Below are positions 15,301-28,620 of a stretch of DNA of 64,000 bases, piece after piece. Origin of the DNA: Archivesica marissinica. Taxonomy: Eukaryota > Mollusca > Bivalvia > Venerida > Vesicomyidae. Within the stretch, counting starts at the first letter, position 1; the number at the start of each line of letters is the position of its first letter. The notes under the pieces were generated by a model. It was not told the DNA's origin. It was given only the letters and a program-made list of their open reading frames with translations, and did no database searches. The DNA is taken from positions 11,163,814-11,227,813 of the forward strand of contig CM026386.1 of assembly GCA_014843695.1 (NCBI GenBank), in the 5' to 3' direction. A program made the position numbers and the translations under genes.

Positions 15301-18300
15301 GTATATACAATACTCGTGGATATAACATGTAGTATATACAATACTCGTGGATATAACAGGTAGTATATACAATACTCGTGTATATAACAGGTAGTATATA
15401 CAATACTCGTGTATATAACATGTAGTATATACAATACTCGTGTATATAACAGGTAGTATATACAATACTCGTGGATATAACAGGTAGTATATACAATACT
15501 CGTGGATATAACAGGTAGTATATACAATACTCGTGTATATAACATGTAGTATATACAATACTCGTGGATATAACATGTAGTATATACAATACTCGTGGAT
15601 ATAACATGTAGTATATACAATACTCGTGGATATAACATGTAGTATATACAATACTCGTGGATATAACAGGTAGTATATACAATACTCGTGGATATAACAT
15701 GTAGTATATACAATACTCGTGTATATAACATGTAGTATATACAATACTCGTGGATATAACATGTAGTATATACAATACTCGTGTATATAACATGTAGTAT
15801 ATACAATACTCGTGTATATAACAGGTAGTATATACAATACTCGTGGATATAACATGTAGTATATACAATACTCGTGTATATAACAGGTAGTATATACAAT
15901 ACTCGTGGATATAACAGGTAGTATATACAATACTCGTGGATATAACAGGTAGTATATACAATACTCGTGGATATAACATGTAGTATATACAATACTAGTG
16001 TATATAACAGGTAGTATATACAATACTAGTGTATATAACATGTAGTATATACAATACTCGTGTATATAACATGTAGTATATACAATACTCGTGTATATAA
16101 CATATACAATACTCGTGTATATAACATGTAGTATATACAATACTCGTGGATATAACATGTAGTATATACAATACTCGTGTATATAACATGTAGTATATAC
16201 AATACTCGTGGATATAACATGTAGTATATACAATACTCGTGGATATAACAGGTAGTATATACAATACTCGTGGATATAACAGGTAGTATATACAATACTC
16301 GTGGATATAACAGGTAGTATATACAATACTCGTGTATATAACAGGTAGTATATACAATACTCGTGGATATAACAGGTAGTATATACAATACTCGTGTATA
16401 TAACAGGTAGTATATACAATACTCGTGTATATAACAGGTAGTATATACAATACTCGTGTATATAACAGGTAGTATATACAATACTCGTGTATATAACATG
16501 TAGTATATACAATACTCGTGTATATAACATGTAGTATATACAATACTCGTGTATATAACATGTAGTATATACAATACTCGTGGATATAACAGGTAGTATA
16601 TACAATACTCGTGGATATAACATGTAGTATATACAATACTCGTGGATATAACAGGTAGTATATACAATACTCGTGTATATAACAGGTAGTATATACAATA
16701 CTCGTGGATATAACAGGTAGTATATACAATACTCGTGGATATAACAGGTAGTATATACAATACTCGTGTATATAACATGTAGTATATACAATACTCGTGG
16801 ATATAACAGGTAGTATATACAATACTCGTGTATATAACATGTAGTATATACAATACTCGTGTATATAACAGGTAGTATATACAATACTCGTGGATATAAC
16901 AGGTAGTATATACAATACTCGTGGATATAACAGGTAGTATATACAATACTCGTGTATATAACATGTAGTATATACAATACTCGTGTATATAACAGGTAGT
17001 ATATACAATACTCGTGGATATAACAGGTAGTATATACAATACTCGTGGATATAACAGGTAGTATATACAATACTCGTGTATAACATGTAGTATATACAAT
17101 ACTCGTGGATATAACATGTAGTATATACAATACTCGTGGATATAACATGTAGTATATACAATACTCGTGGATATAACAGGTAGTATATACAATACTCGTG
17201 GATATAACAGGTAGTATATACAATACTCGTGGATATAACATGTAGTATATACAATACTCGTGTATATAACATGTAGTATATACAATACTCGTGGATATAA
17301 CATGTAGTATATACAATACTCGTGTATATAACATGTAGTATATACAATACTCGTGTATATAACAGGTAGTATATACAATACTCGTGGATATAACATGTAG
17401 TATATACAATACTCGTGTATATAACAGGTAGTATATACAATACTCGTGGATATAACATGTAGTATATACAATACTCGTGGATATAACAGGTAGTATATAC
17501 AATACTCGTGGATATAACATGTAGTATATACAATACTAGTGTATATAACAGGTAGTATATACAATACTAGTGTATATAACATGTAGTATATACAATACTC
17601 GTGTATATAACATGTAGTATATACAATACTCGTGTATATAACATATACAATACTCGTGTATATAACATGTAGTATATACAATACTCGTGGATATAACATG
17701 TAGTATATACAATACTCGTGTATATAACATGTAGTATATACAATACTCGTGTATATAACAGGTAGTATATACAATACTCGTGGATATAACAGGTAGTATA
17801 TACAATACTCGTGTATATAACAGGTAGTATATACAATACTCGTGTATATAACAGGTAGTATATACAATACTCGTGGATATAACAGGTAGTATACACAATA
17901 CTCGTGGATATAACAGGTAGTATATACAATACTCGTGTATATAACATGTAGTATATACAATACTCGTGTATATAACAGGTAGTATATACAATACTAGTGT
18001 ATATAACATGTAGTATATACAATACTCGTGTATATAACATGTAGTATATACAATACTCGTGTATATAACATGTAGTATATACAATACTCGTGGATATAAC
18101 AGGTAGTATATACAATACTCGTGGATATAACAGGTAGTATATACAATACTCGTGGATATAACAGGTAGTATATACAATACTCGTGGATATAACATGTAGT
18201 ATATACAATACTCGTGGATATAACATGTAGTATATACAATACTCGTGTATATAACAGGTAGTATATACAATACTCGTGGATATAACAGGTAGTATATACA

Positions 18301-21300
18301 ATACTCGTGTATATAACAGGTAGTATATACAATACTCGTGTATATAACATGTAGTATATACAATACTCGTGGATATAACATGTAGTATACACAATACTCG
18401 TGGATATAACATGTAGTATATACAATACTCGTGTATATAACAGGTAGTATATACAATACTCGTGGATATAACAGGTAGTATATACAATACTCGTGGATAT
18501 AACAGGTAGTATATACAATACTCGTGTATATAACATGTAGTATATACAATACTCGTGGATATAACATGTAGTATATACAATACTCGTGTATATAACAGGT
18601 AGTATATACAATACTCGTGGATATAACAGGTAGTATATACAATACTCGTGGATATAACAGGTAGTATATACAATACTCGTGGATATAACAGGTAGTATAT
18701 ACAATACTCGTGGATATAACATGTAGTATATACAATACTCGTGGATATAACAGGTAGTATATACAATACTCGTGGATATAACATGTAGTATACACAATAC
18801 TCGTGGATATAACAGGTAGTATATACAATACTCGTGTATATAACAGGTAGTATACACAATACTCGTGTATATAACATGTAGTATATACAATACTCGTGGG
18901 TATAACATGTAGTATACACAATACTAGTGTATATAACATGTAGTATACACAATACTAGTGGATATAACATGTAGTATATACAATACTCGTGTATATAACA
19001 TGTAGTATATACAATACTAGTGTATATAACATGTAGTATATACAATACTCGTGGATATAACAGGTAGTATATACAATACTCGTGTATATAACAGGTAGTA
19101 TATACAATACTCGTGTATATAACAGGTAGTATATACAATACTCGTGTATATAACAGGTAGTATATACAATACTCGTGGATATAACATGTAGTATATACAA
19201 TACTCGTGTATATAACATGTAGTATATACAATACTCGTGTATATAACATGTAGTATATACAATACTCGTGGATATAACAGGTAGTATATACAATACTCGT
19301 GGATATAACATGTAGTATATACAATACTCGTGTATATAACATGTAGTATATACAATACTCGTGTATATAACATGTAGTATATACAATACTCGTGGATATA
19401 ACATGTAGTATATACAATACTCGTGGATATAACAGGTAGTATATACAATACTCGTGGATATAACATGTAGTATATACAATACTCGTGGATATAACATGTA
19501 GTATATACAATACTCGTGTATATAACATGTAGTATATACAATACTCGTGGATATAACATGTGTAGTATATACAATACTCGTGTATATAACATGTAGTATA
19601 TACAATACTCGTGTATATAACATGTAGTATATACAATACTCGTGTATATAACATGTAGTATATACAATACTCGTGGATATAACAGGTAGTATATACAATA
19701 CTCGTGTATATAACATGTAGTATATACAATACTCGTGTATATAACATGTAGTATATACAATACTCGTGTATATAACAGGTAGTATATACAATACTCGTGG
19801 ATATAACATGTAGTATATACAATACTCGTGGATATAACATGTAGTATATACAATACTCGTGTATATAACATGTAGTATATACAATACTCGTGGATATAAC
19901 AGGTAGTATATACAATACTCGTGGATATAACAGGTAGTATATACAATACTCGTGTATATAACATGTAGTATATACAATACTCGTGGATATAACATGTAGT
20001 ATATACAATACTCGTGTATATAACATGTAGTATATACAATACTCGTGGATATAACAGGTAGTATATACAATACTCGTGGATATAACATGTAGTATATACA
20101 ATACTCGTGTATATAACATGTAGTATATACAATACTAGTGTATATAACATGTAGTATATACAATACTCGTGGATATAACAGGTAGTATATACAATACTCG
20201 TGGATATAACATGTAGTATATACAATACTCGTGGATATAACATGTAGTATATACAATACTCGTGATATAACATGTAGTATATACAATACTCGTGGATATA
20301 ACAGGTAGTATATACAATACTCGTGTATATAACAGTAGTATATACAATACTCGTGTATATAACATGTAGTATATACAATACTCGTGTATATAACATGTAG
20401 TATATACAATACTCGTGGATATAACAGGTAGTATATACAATACTCGTGTATATAACAGGTAGTATATACAATACTCGTGTATATAACAGGTAGTATATAC
20501 AATACTCGTGGATATAACATGTAGTATATACAATACTCGTGGATATAACATGTAGTATATACAATACTCGTGGATATAACATGTAGTATATACAATACTC
20601 GTGGATATAACAGGTAGTATATACAATACTCGTGTATATAACAGGTAGTATATACAATACTCGTGTATATAACAGGTAGTATATACAATACTCGTGGATA
20701 TAACAGGTAGTATATACAATACTCGTGGATATAACAGGTAGTATATACAATACTCGTGGATATAACATGTAGTATATACAATACTCGTGGATATAACAGG
20801 TAGTATATACAATACTCGTGTATATAACAGGTAGTATATACAATACTCGTGTATATAACAGGTAGTATATACAATACTCGTGTATATAACAGGTAGTATA
20901 TACAATACTCGTGTATATAACATGTAGTATATACAATACTCGTGGATATAACATGTAGTATATACAATACTCGTGTATATAACATGTAGTATATACAATA
21001 CTAGTGTATATAACAGGTAGTATATACAATACTCGTGGATATAACAGGTAGTATATACAATACTCGTGGATATAACATGTAGTATATACAATACTCGTGT
21101 ATATAACATGTAGTATATACAATACTCGTGGATATAACATGTAGTATATACAATACTCGTGTATATAACAGGTAGTATATACAATACTCGTGGATATAAC
21201 ATGTAGTATATACAATACTCGTGGATATAACATGTAGTATATACAATACTCGTGGATATAACATGTAGTATATACAATACTCGTGGATATAACATGTAGT

Positions 21301-22095
21301 ATATACAATACTCGTGTATATAACATGTAGTATATACAATACTCGTGTATATAACATGTAGTATATACAATACTCGTGGATATAACATGTAGTATATACA
21401 ATACTCGTGTATATAACAGGTAGTATATACAATACTCGTGTATATAACATGTAGTATATACAATACTCGTGGGTATAACATGTAGTATACACAATACTAG
21501 TGTATATAACATGTAGTATACACAATACTAGTGGATATAACATGTAGTATATACAATACTCGTGTATATAACATGTAGTATATACAATACTCGTGTATAT
21601 AACATGTAGTATATACAATACTCGTGGATATAACATGTAGTATATACAATACTCGTGTATATAACAGTAGTATATACAATACTCGTGGATATAACATGTA
21701 GTATATACAATACTCGTGTATATAACAGGTAGTATTTACAATACTCGTGTATATAACATGTAGTATATACAATACTCGTGGATATAACATGTAGTATACT
21801 ACAATACTCGTGTATATAACATGTAGTATTTACATAATACTAGTTGTATATAACATGTAGTATATACAATACTCGTGGATATAACATGTAGTATATACAA
21901 TACTCGTGATATAACATGTAGTATATAATACTCGTGTATATAACATGTAGTATATACAATACTCGTGGATATAACATGTAGTATACACAATACTCGTGTA
22001 TATAACATGTAGTATATACAATATGTGTTGTGTTTTTGTGGTTGTGTTTTGTGTTGTGTTTTTCGTGGATATAACAGGTAGTATACACAATACTC
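9378..22095. repeat. 31-bp satellite (about 410 copies)
   Basis: Tandem 31-bp unit containing GTAGTATATACAATACTCGT. Almost all variation sits at two positions: ACATG versus ACAGG, and GTGGAT versus GTGTAT. Rarer variants are ATACAC for ATATAC and CTAGTG for CTCGTG. An atypical unit at about 10335-10361 contains GATAGGTCTAGATTG, which matches the longer ancestral unit in the dispersed element at 28625. A G/T-rich stretch (22022-22063) interrupts the last units. Because 31 is not a multiple of three and the reverse complement has no stop, all three minus frames stay open for hundreds of codons with a 31-residue period. These are not treated as genes. Confidence 0.97.
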
Positions 22096-22371
22096 GTGGA
22101 TATGTCTAGGTTGTCAATGCAACAGGTAGTATATACAATATGTGACATGGATAGACAGGTTTTAATTATACATAATGTAAGAATCCTGACTGTGGTTACG
22201 AGTTTGCTATTTGAAAGACTGTTGCGTTGTCCAGTGGTTGATTATGCTGGGAGTGAAAATTCCCACAATAATAACATTAACAGTCTTTCGGAAGTGACTA
22301 TAAACAGAGATCCCACGTAACATAGGGCATGTAAAATTGAATATGTAACTAGCATTAACAAAGTTAGTGGT
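22096..22371 (+). mobile_element. Dispersed element, copy 1 (right flank of the 31-bp array)
   Basis: This sequence follows the last 31-bp units and aligns with 28805-29093. Shared blocks in order are TAGACAGGTTTTAATTATA, AAGAATCCT-ACTGTGG, CCCACAATAATAACATTA, GACTATAAACAGAG and AAGTTAGTGGT. Similarity stops just after GTTAGTGGT, where the minus-strand LINE fragment begins here but other sequence begins in copy 2. That marks an element end near 22371. There is no coding potential; the 74-codon ORF from 22096 is incidental. The element class is not determined; it may be a non-autonomous element with an internal minisatellite core. Confidence 0.75.
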
Positions 22372-23727
22372 CAGATCCCAGACTTTTATTATTTTTCATC
22401 TGAAAGAGCGCGTGTGAGCATTCATGCTCATTTAATATACCGTCACATATATTTGATTCTTCTTGTTTTAGTTTTTCAATTGTATTATCAAACAAATCAA
22501 CAGAAGGTATTTTCATTTCAGTTTTCTGGTCAGATATATAATATGTCATTTCAGTATGTACTATTTTGCTGCTTTCTGTAAACTCTTCATCATTTACTAT
22601 TAATTTCGCGATACTCCGTTTTTCGACATAACGTTTCTCTGGATTTGAGAAATAGTTTCTATTTTTCTCATTAAGTTCAATATCTAGTGCTTTTGATCTT
22701 ATCACAATTTCGTTTACCCTTTTCTCATACAGACAATTACGGGTTTCCTTTTTATGTACTAGTTCTTGTTTAGCAAATTCAATATTAATATTATTTGCAT
22801 CTTTTATCTTGTTTTCGATTGTTTCTATTTGCCTTATTAGGATATTCTCTTCTTTCTGTTCTTCTTCATTTTTGTATGTTGAGTATTTTATGGTTTCATT
22901 TCTGTACCTTTAATAACTCCCCATTATGTTTGTATTTGCCTCTTAATTAATTTCTGCAATATGTTGTATGCTACTTTTAATTATCTCTTGATATTTCTTG
23001 TCTAATAACACACTATTATTTATTTAAAGTAGCCCGGTCCTCTTTTCTGATTAGTAAAATTTATCTTTAGTAGTACTATCGAGTGATCGGATCTAAAACT
23101 TGGTGTTAAATTACAGAGTTACTCTGTAACAAGGAAGTAGTCTAGCCTACTGAACATTGGAGCAGCTGTATTTGAATGTCATGTATATTGACTCACATTT
23201 TTATTTTTATGTCTCCATATATCAACAAGATTATTGTTTCGTATTGTCTCATTTAATTTTAGTCGGCCATTGCGTTTGTCTGCATTTATATCTAGCACCG
23301 TATTAAAGTCCCCTTCAGTGATGACAATACTATCACTAGTTTCACTTAAATATGTTTCAAGCTCTTCAAAGAATTTAACATTATTATCAGTTGGGCCGTA
23401 TGCATTAATTAAAGTAAACTCTTGGTCATTTATTATTAATTCAATGGCAATCAGCCTACTCTTAATTATCTCTGTGAATTTGATATTCTTATACGGGAAC
23501 TTTATGTTCTATAATATAGCTACACATTCGCTGTTACTTCTTGTAACACTAAAATAGGATTGGGCACCCCATTCAGAACTCAATTTATCTATGTTTTTTT
23601 CCGAAGAATGTGTTTCCTGAAGTAGACAAATTGCGATCGATTTAAATTTTAACCAGTTCATCATTTCTAAACTTGTTCGAGTATTTCCAAGACCTCTAAC
23701 ATTAAGCGAACATATCAATACATCCAT
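22372..23727 (-). pseudogene. LINE ORF2 5' half: APE endonuclease to start of reverse transcriptase, decayed
   Basis: Remnant of an APE-type (L1/Tx1-like) non-LTR retrotransposon read from 23727 downward. The N-terminal block MDVLICSLNVRGLG is followed by LLQETH, the metal-binding endonuclease motif. On the same strand but in shifted frames come NAYGPTDNN, GDFNTVLD (about 23318-23289) and FRSDHSIVL (about 23093-23061), the remaining endonuclease motifs. A charged linker (IETIENKIKDANN, then IRSKALDIELNEKNRNYF) leads to CSHALFQMKNNKSLGSD, the usual entry to the reverse transcriptase domain, where the copy stops against the dispersed element. Frameshifts and stops, for example around 22900-23050, show it is inactive. 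The catalytic YADD region and 3' end are absent. The motif order is directly visible; the clade is inferred. Confidence 0.88.
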
Positions 23728-23758
23728 ATTACTTTATGGTTGCTAATATATTACCAAG

Positions 23759-23977
23759 TTACAACAAACGGAAACGATCAAAGACATACGTACATACATA
23801 GACGTTAGCATCGTTGTCAAACAAACGAGTATGCACATCAAGCATTGGATCTGGAGGCAGTCGAACACTATCCACGATAGCAGAAGAAATAATGCCAAAG
23901 TACCCTGTAACATCTGGTGACGGCTGAACTAAAGCTGGCAAAAATGTACGAATCATTCGTTGTACATTTGGGTCCAT
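23759..23977 (-). CDS. Unrecognised 72-codon ORF
   Basis: An open frame starting MDPNVQRMIRTFLPAL and ending YVFDRFRLL, 31 bp upstream of the LINE ORF2 start on the same strand. It resembles no family I can name. It contains a proline-rich middle and no membrane segment. It could be the tail of the LINE's upstream region, part of an unrelated spliced gene, or chance. Composition is less AT-rich than its surroundings, which is the only reason to list it. Confidence 0.2.
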   Translation of the reverse strand: MDPNVQRMIRTFLPALVQPSPDVTGYFGIISSAIVDSVRLPPDPMLDVHTRLFDNDANVYVCTYVFDRFRLL

Positions 23978-24469
23978 ACTTCACTATCTGAAACAAAACT
24001 AAACTAGATCTAAAAGTACACATGTATAAATAACGGTGTATAACATGTATATTTTTATATTAATGTATTGCATTTAAGAGTTACATAACTTTTATTATTT
24101 ACTTATACATTTATTTTGAGAGAGGTCAACTGAAGGCTACTTCTAAGATTTCAGATCTTAACCGTTGTGGATGATAGAGAAATTATTAAGAGATCATGTG
24201 AATCTGATTTAAATGAGCTTGTATACAATTTATGACAGAATAGGAATATGTACATCTAATATCGTTTTCAAAGAAATTGCTTTTTAGAATGTAAATGTTA
24301 TTTCTAACTAATATCAATGTTGACCCCACACTTGTCCCCCAACTTTACCGCCACTGATAGGACACATGTGGGCAGTAGTATTCTAAAGCCAGCACGATTT
24401 GTTCGTGCATAAACACTTTGCTTAAATACACTGATACATACAATTAGTATAGAGATTCCTGAAAACAAT
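23978..24469. other. Non-coding stretch, nothing recognised
   Basis: AT-rich sequence between two opposed ORFs (minus ORF ending at 23977 and plus ORF from 24470). No repeat unit, tRNA-like sequence or long frame is evident. It would contain the promoter of the plus-strand small gene, but no clear TATA box or initiator can be assigned. Confidence 0.4.
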
Positions 24470-24523
24470 GAAGGTATGTTTTATATTGTATATTGTTTTG
24501 GTATAATATGCATAATTATATAC

Positions 24524-24712
24524 ATGAATACTGATGCCCCGGTGGCCCAGGTTGCCCCTGTGGTCCAGGCTGCTCCAGTGGCCAACGCTGGTCAACGACG
24601 AAGAAAAAGACCACTGGCTGACTTCATTAGGTCCAATCAGCTGGCGTATGAGAAGTTCATAAACAAAAACAGTCCCAAGCTGGGAGTTAGTAGATTCGAT
24701 GAATCAAACTGA
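24524..24712 (+). CDS. Candidate small basic protein, function unknown
   Basis: Starting at ATG 24524 the frame encodes 62 residues: an alanine/valine/proline-rich start (DAPVAQVAPVVQAAPVANAG), a basic cluster QRRRKRPL, then ADFIRSNQLAYEKFINKNSP and a short polar tail. The same frame is open from ATG 24476 (78 residues), giving a hydrophobic N-terminus that could act as a signal peptide. A third possibility is ATGAAG at 24470 ending at a strong donor (GTATGT) and joining in frame to GTTGCC after the AG at 24550. Base composition over 24535-24700 is clearly more GC-rich than its surroundings, and AATAAAATAAA follows the stop by about 30 bp, as expected of a real 3' end. I do not recognise the family. 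The basic cluster would suit a nuclear or nucleic-acid-binding peptide or a processing site, but that is speculation. Confidence 0.45.
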   Translation: MNTDAPVAQVAPVVQAAPVANAGQRRRKRPLADFIRSNQLAYEKFINKNSPKLGVSRFDESN

Positions 24713-24741
24713 CAGTCACAATGAAATCGAAAAGTGAATGA

Positions 24742-24752
24742 AATAAAATAAA
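24742..24752 (+). terminator. Polyadenylation signal of the small gene
   Basis: Two overlapping AATAAA-type hexamers (AATAAAATAAA) begin about 30 bp after the stop at 24712, followed about 20 bp later by a T-rich stretch. The spacing fits a short eukaryotic 3' UTR. Confidence 0.5.
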
Positions 24753-25296
24753 GTACTGATTCAAAAAAGTTCGTTTTATTTTCTTTACATGCAGACACTA
24801 AACTAATATGATAATTGCTTGCCCTTATGAAATCCCCAATTGCTTTATACGTTTGAGACAGTCCCCAATTTGAATCGTTAGTCCGTACCTCACGTCCGTG
24901 CTCATCATAATTCGCACAAGTCTACTACTAAGCGCACTATGTGCTCTTTTCTTATTCTGGTCACATTCCGTATTATATTGTTGTCCGCCATTCTTTTGTT
25001 GCTCAGTGTACTTTTATTTTTTTCGACCGTGTCCTGTAACTGCTGGCGATACACTGCTGATACACTTCATATTACCATACACGGTTTTTCAATAATGGCG
25101 CAACCCATAACGACCATTCAGTCAAAGTCTAAACGCATCTACATATATTTCAACGTATATTGATAGTTCATATCATGATATTGTAGTTACCATTCCTTAG
25201 AGTTATTTGTCCAAAATCCAGTATATAAATTGTCACAAAACGTAGACAAATTCAATTATTAAAGAGCTAATGTTTTGTTTACTTTTCAAACCAAGG
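24753..25296. other. Intergenic, nothing firm
   Basis: Overlapping plus frames at 24898-25163 translate to a run of hydrophobic residues (for example ILLSAILLLLSVLLFF). This comes from T-rich DNA and has no support as a gene. The minus strand could hold the eroded C-terminal part of the pseudogene at 25300-26830, but no family motif is visible there. Confidence 0.35.
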
Positions 25297-25299
25297 GAA

Positions 25300-26830
25300 A
25301 TCACTCCAACCAACAGGTAATCTTGCCTTTACCTCCAAGCTTTCCAATTATATCAGCCCCGGTAAGACCACGAAAACCCAGAAGTGTTGCTGCGTTGGAC
25401 GAACCTATGGCATCGTACATCACTCTAATGCATATGTATCTCCGTTTCTGACTAGGCCAGGTGCTCATGCAGGTGTCCGCTACCATATTTGTAAACCGTC
25501 TGATTGAAAAAACTAAGACATATGTGTCTGTAGAGTACATTCGTTCAATGGTTGGCATATTCATTTGGCATGTAGTATTAGCATTGAACAGCATGTAGTA
25601 TTAGCCTCGTGCCAGCCTCTTCTTGGGAACATTCTAAGTTCATCTCTCGAGCCAGTCACACCAAGTCAAAACAATACATTTCCCATTATCATTGCATGAT
25701 TAAGAATCCGATGACCTGAGGGAGGTAGAAAGTAAATTCGTTCTTCGTGCTTGAATACAACATTAGCTGTTGCATAATTTGCCTACACCTTTGGTGATGT
25801 TGTAAGCTATGGCAATGCCTCATGTCCCCTGCTAAGTGTTATACATCAATACAATGACTGGGTACAAACGTGCAAGCGAACACATCAAGGATTTGTACTT
25901 CTGCAATCCCATTAACAATGGCCACACTTATGTCACCATGTTGGTTAGTCATGTTATCTAATTCCATAACTTCTTCAGTGTCTATGAGCTCAGGCTGCGT
26001 TTCGATCTACAATGTTGGGAGTAACTCAAGAATACCATCAGGTCACTGTTGGGCGTGACAGGGAGAATATTCCCATCAAGAGCAAACAAAGCTCTCGGCA
26101 CCACGGATAATTTATATATCCCGATGGTTTGCTGTTGTTCAATGTTGCTTGCTTTTGAAACCACTAATAAGCGGGCAAATAATGCTCGGTCTTCGATGAG
26201 CTCGACATCCTTGAACGTCACTGTTTTGTTGGTGCATGCATGTCCATTTATGAAGCTTAGGTGGTCATAGGTTGACTTCATTGCTGATGGCCTTGGCTTC
26301 AACATACTTGGCTAAATTGCATGTCCAATTGCATATCTCTGGATGATATCCTGCCGAATTGTGTTAGAAATTACATTCTCAGTCACCATGTTGAATCTAT
26401 GGTCGTAATCATTTGCGAAACAGCTTAATAGAGTCCGTCAATCCGAGCACATTTTCTCATTTCTTGTCTCATGGTATGAGAAAGCTACCGATACGTTGTT
26501 CTCTTAGCAGATGTCAACCCCTGGCCATTTCGTGAGCTTCGTTGGCAATATTTGAGAGCTCTAGTGCTGCAAGAAATAACTTAGTGAGGCGAGTTATGGT
26601 TTTGTGTTATGCCGACTAAACCCCCAACGACTCATCACGACTGCTCCAATGCATGGTCGGCTTCGATGGCACAACTTGAGATGTTGTTTAGTTGACCACG
26701 CAGTTTCCTTCTGCAAGCTCACTATGTAACTCAGGGTCCGACTCGACCATGCCCTTCATATCGGGCTAGGTACACTTGGATGAACCTGTTATAGTTTATC
26801 ATGAGCAAAATAGTATTCATCTTCTATCAG
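25300..26830 (-). pseudogene. Decayed copy of an uncharacterised invertebrate multicopy gene family (QEEADT / GKGK motif type)
   Basis: Reading 26830 down to 25300, separate frames show a fixed series of motifs: YNRFIQVYLARY (about 26800), SDPELHSELAEGNCVV (about 26730), GGLVGITQNHN (26630-26595), MRQEMRKCARIDGL (about 26450), EDRALFARLLVVSKASNIEQ (about 26190), QEEAGTRLILHAV (25630-25588), STDTYVLVF, and LLGFRGLTGADIIGKLGGKGK split over the end (25380-25320). I know these motifs in this order from long uncharacterised proteins repeatedly annotated in mollusc, cnidarian and fish genomes, where the block reads QEEADT...H, DTDV and GKGK. Their function is not established; the acidic residues suggest a PIN/FEN-like nuclease fold and the copy number suggests a mobile-element connection. 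Many frameshifts and stops show this copy is dead. Family assignment is from remembered motif similarity. Confidence 0.62.
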
Positions 26831-28620
26831 CTTATACCCAGCACAATTCTAAACCACTGTTGTCAATGTCTGTACCAATTGTTCTAAGTTAAGCCATGAC
26901 AGTGTGCACTTCTCCTGGGCGAAAAATTAAATGATCGCATTATTGGCGGGCCATCTGTAGGTGCTTTGTGGTTTGTATAGTCTTGGCGAGCCATCTGTAG
27001 TTGGTTTGTATAGGTCAATGTAAATAGTTAGTACTGTCTCATGCTGATGACCTACCACATTAACAATATGTTGAACGTGTTGGGAGTGTTTGCCATTTAT
27101 CCATCCATACTTTGTATTGCTGGATTGCTTGTGTACTTAGACTGACCAACTGTGACACATATTTCTGATTATGAGGAGCACATTCAATGTTTTCAATACC
27201 TGACTGCAACAGCTGTTTACACAATAAGCTATACACAATGTATCGCATGCTTCATTCGGGTGTGGCAATGGATTATACTACACATATAGAATTGTTCTAC
27301 ACGATATAAACAGCTGAACTACCAATCAGACATGTTGGCTAATCCGGCGTACTTTTGGGTGATATTACTACATGCTATAACCAGCGCTAGAATAAACATA
27401 TTGTTTAGATTTTTGATGGCAATTTTGAAATCATAGTGCACCTGTATGCCAGAAATAATACTCTAACCATAACAAGTATAAATCACTTGTTTATGTACCA
27501 ATACATTCACAATGGGAGAGCTTGTTTGAAAACTATTTGAAATTTATTGCCAAAATGTACGCCATTTTGAAAAAAACAAGATGGCCGTCTTCTGTCGCAT
27601 CTGAATTAGTGTAAACATGTAATATGAATAAGGCAAAGCCTCAAAGCGAGCTCAATCATAGATGCATAGCATAGCTAAATCCGAATGATTGAATACATAG
27701 CCTGGGCTAATAAAAGTATTTTCTCCTGTAGTGTATAGATATGTAACTATGTAAATATATATGTTCTTTGAACAATGTGATACTATATATTACTGCTGCT
27801 GGACATTACTATGTGCAGCAGGGATTGTGAGTGTACATATTTGGATTATACAAATTAAATCAGAATTCTGAAATCGTTGCTTTTGTAGTATGGAGTTAAA
27901 ACTAATTTATATTCATATTCAATTGTACACTTGATTTCCATAACATCCTAAAAAATGTATTTATATATATAATATCAGGCGCATGCGAGTGTTCTTTATC
28001 TAAATATAGAACCACCATTTTATCTGCCGATTCGAAATTTTAAATCCAATTTTAGAGTATTTCCAATGTGTTATTACATTAATTCAATGTGCATATATTT
28101 ATTTGCCGAAAGATGTTTATGCTGTACAGTAATATTGCATTTGTTGATTTTGTAGTGTCTTATTCCATTGTCATTTAATATTACTCTGGCTCATAAGAGC
28201 GCTTTCAAACAAAAATGCACTCGATCGATACCAACGTTAACAGAAGGTGGGAATATGGGAAAAATACCCACTAAATATTCTCCCACAAATCAGCTTCTAG
28301 GTCAACTTCCGTAGGAAGATTTAAAATTAGATAACATATGGACACTTTCATTTCAAATCACGTAATCGTTGCGCGAGCGGGGGCACATTAGAGCTCGCTA
28401 TAAATATGTTTAAATATGTTACTGGGGCCTATGTATAGGTGGCACATTGTCTTCATCTGCCACGGGATTTATTAATTAGGTAGTATGCCCAGTACCTATA
28501 GTATATTTTGAATTCCTTTGGTGCTTTTTGCATTTAGTTTTGGCGTTTGGGTTTAGCAGCATCATTCAATATAGCCATATTTTCAGAGGTACAACCCAGT
28601 ACATATCCGGATCTTTCACA
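26831..28620. other. AT-rich intergenic region, no gene recognised
   Basis: Only short frames occur, such as the 62-codon minus ORF 27060-27248, which might be the eroded N-terminal part of the neighbouring pseudogene but carries no motif I can match. No tandem repeat, tRNA-like sequence or inverted repeat of note was seen. The sequence is strongly AT-rich around 27700-28150. Confidence 0.5.

Noticed and set aside
8295..22148. Many long minus-strand ORFs with YTRVLYI, SIVYTTC and HEYCIYY repeats
   Set aside because: Generated by the stop-free 31-bp unit in all three minus frames, breaking only at unit-length changes; one of them even runs through the N gap.
22096..22320. 74-codon plus ORF (MDMSRLSMQQVVYT...)
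   Set aside because: Lies in the dispersed element; the frame is not kept in the second copy at 28621-29093.
24898..25163. Membrane protein encoded by hydrophobic plus frames
   Set aside because: The hydrophobicity comes from T-rich DNA in two overlapping frames, with no homology or gene context.
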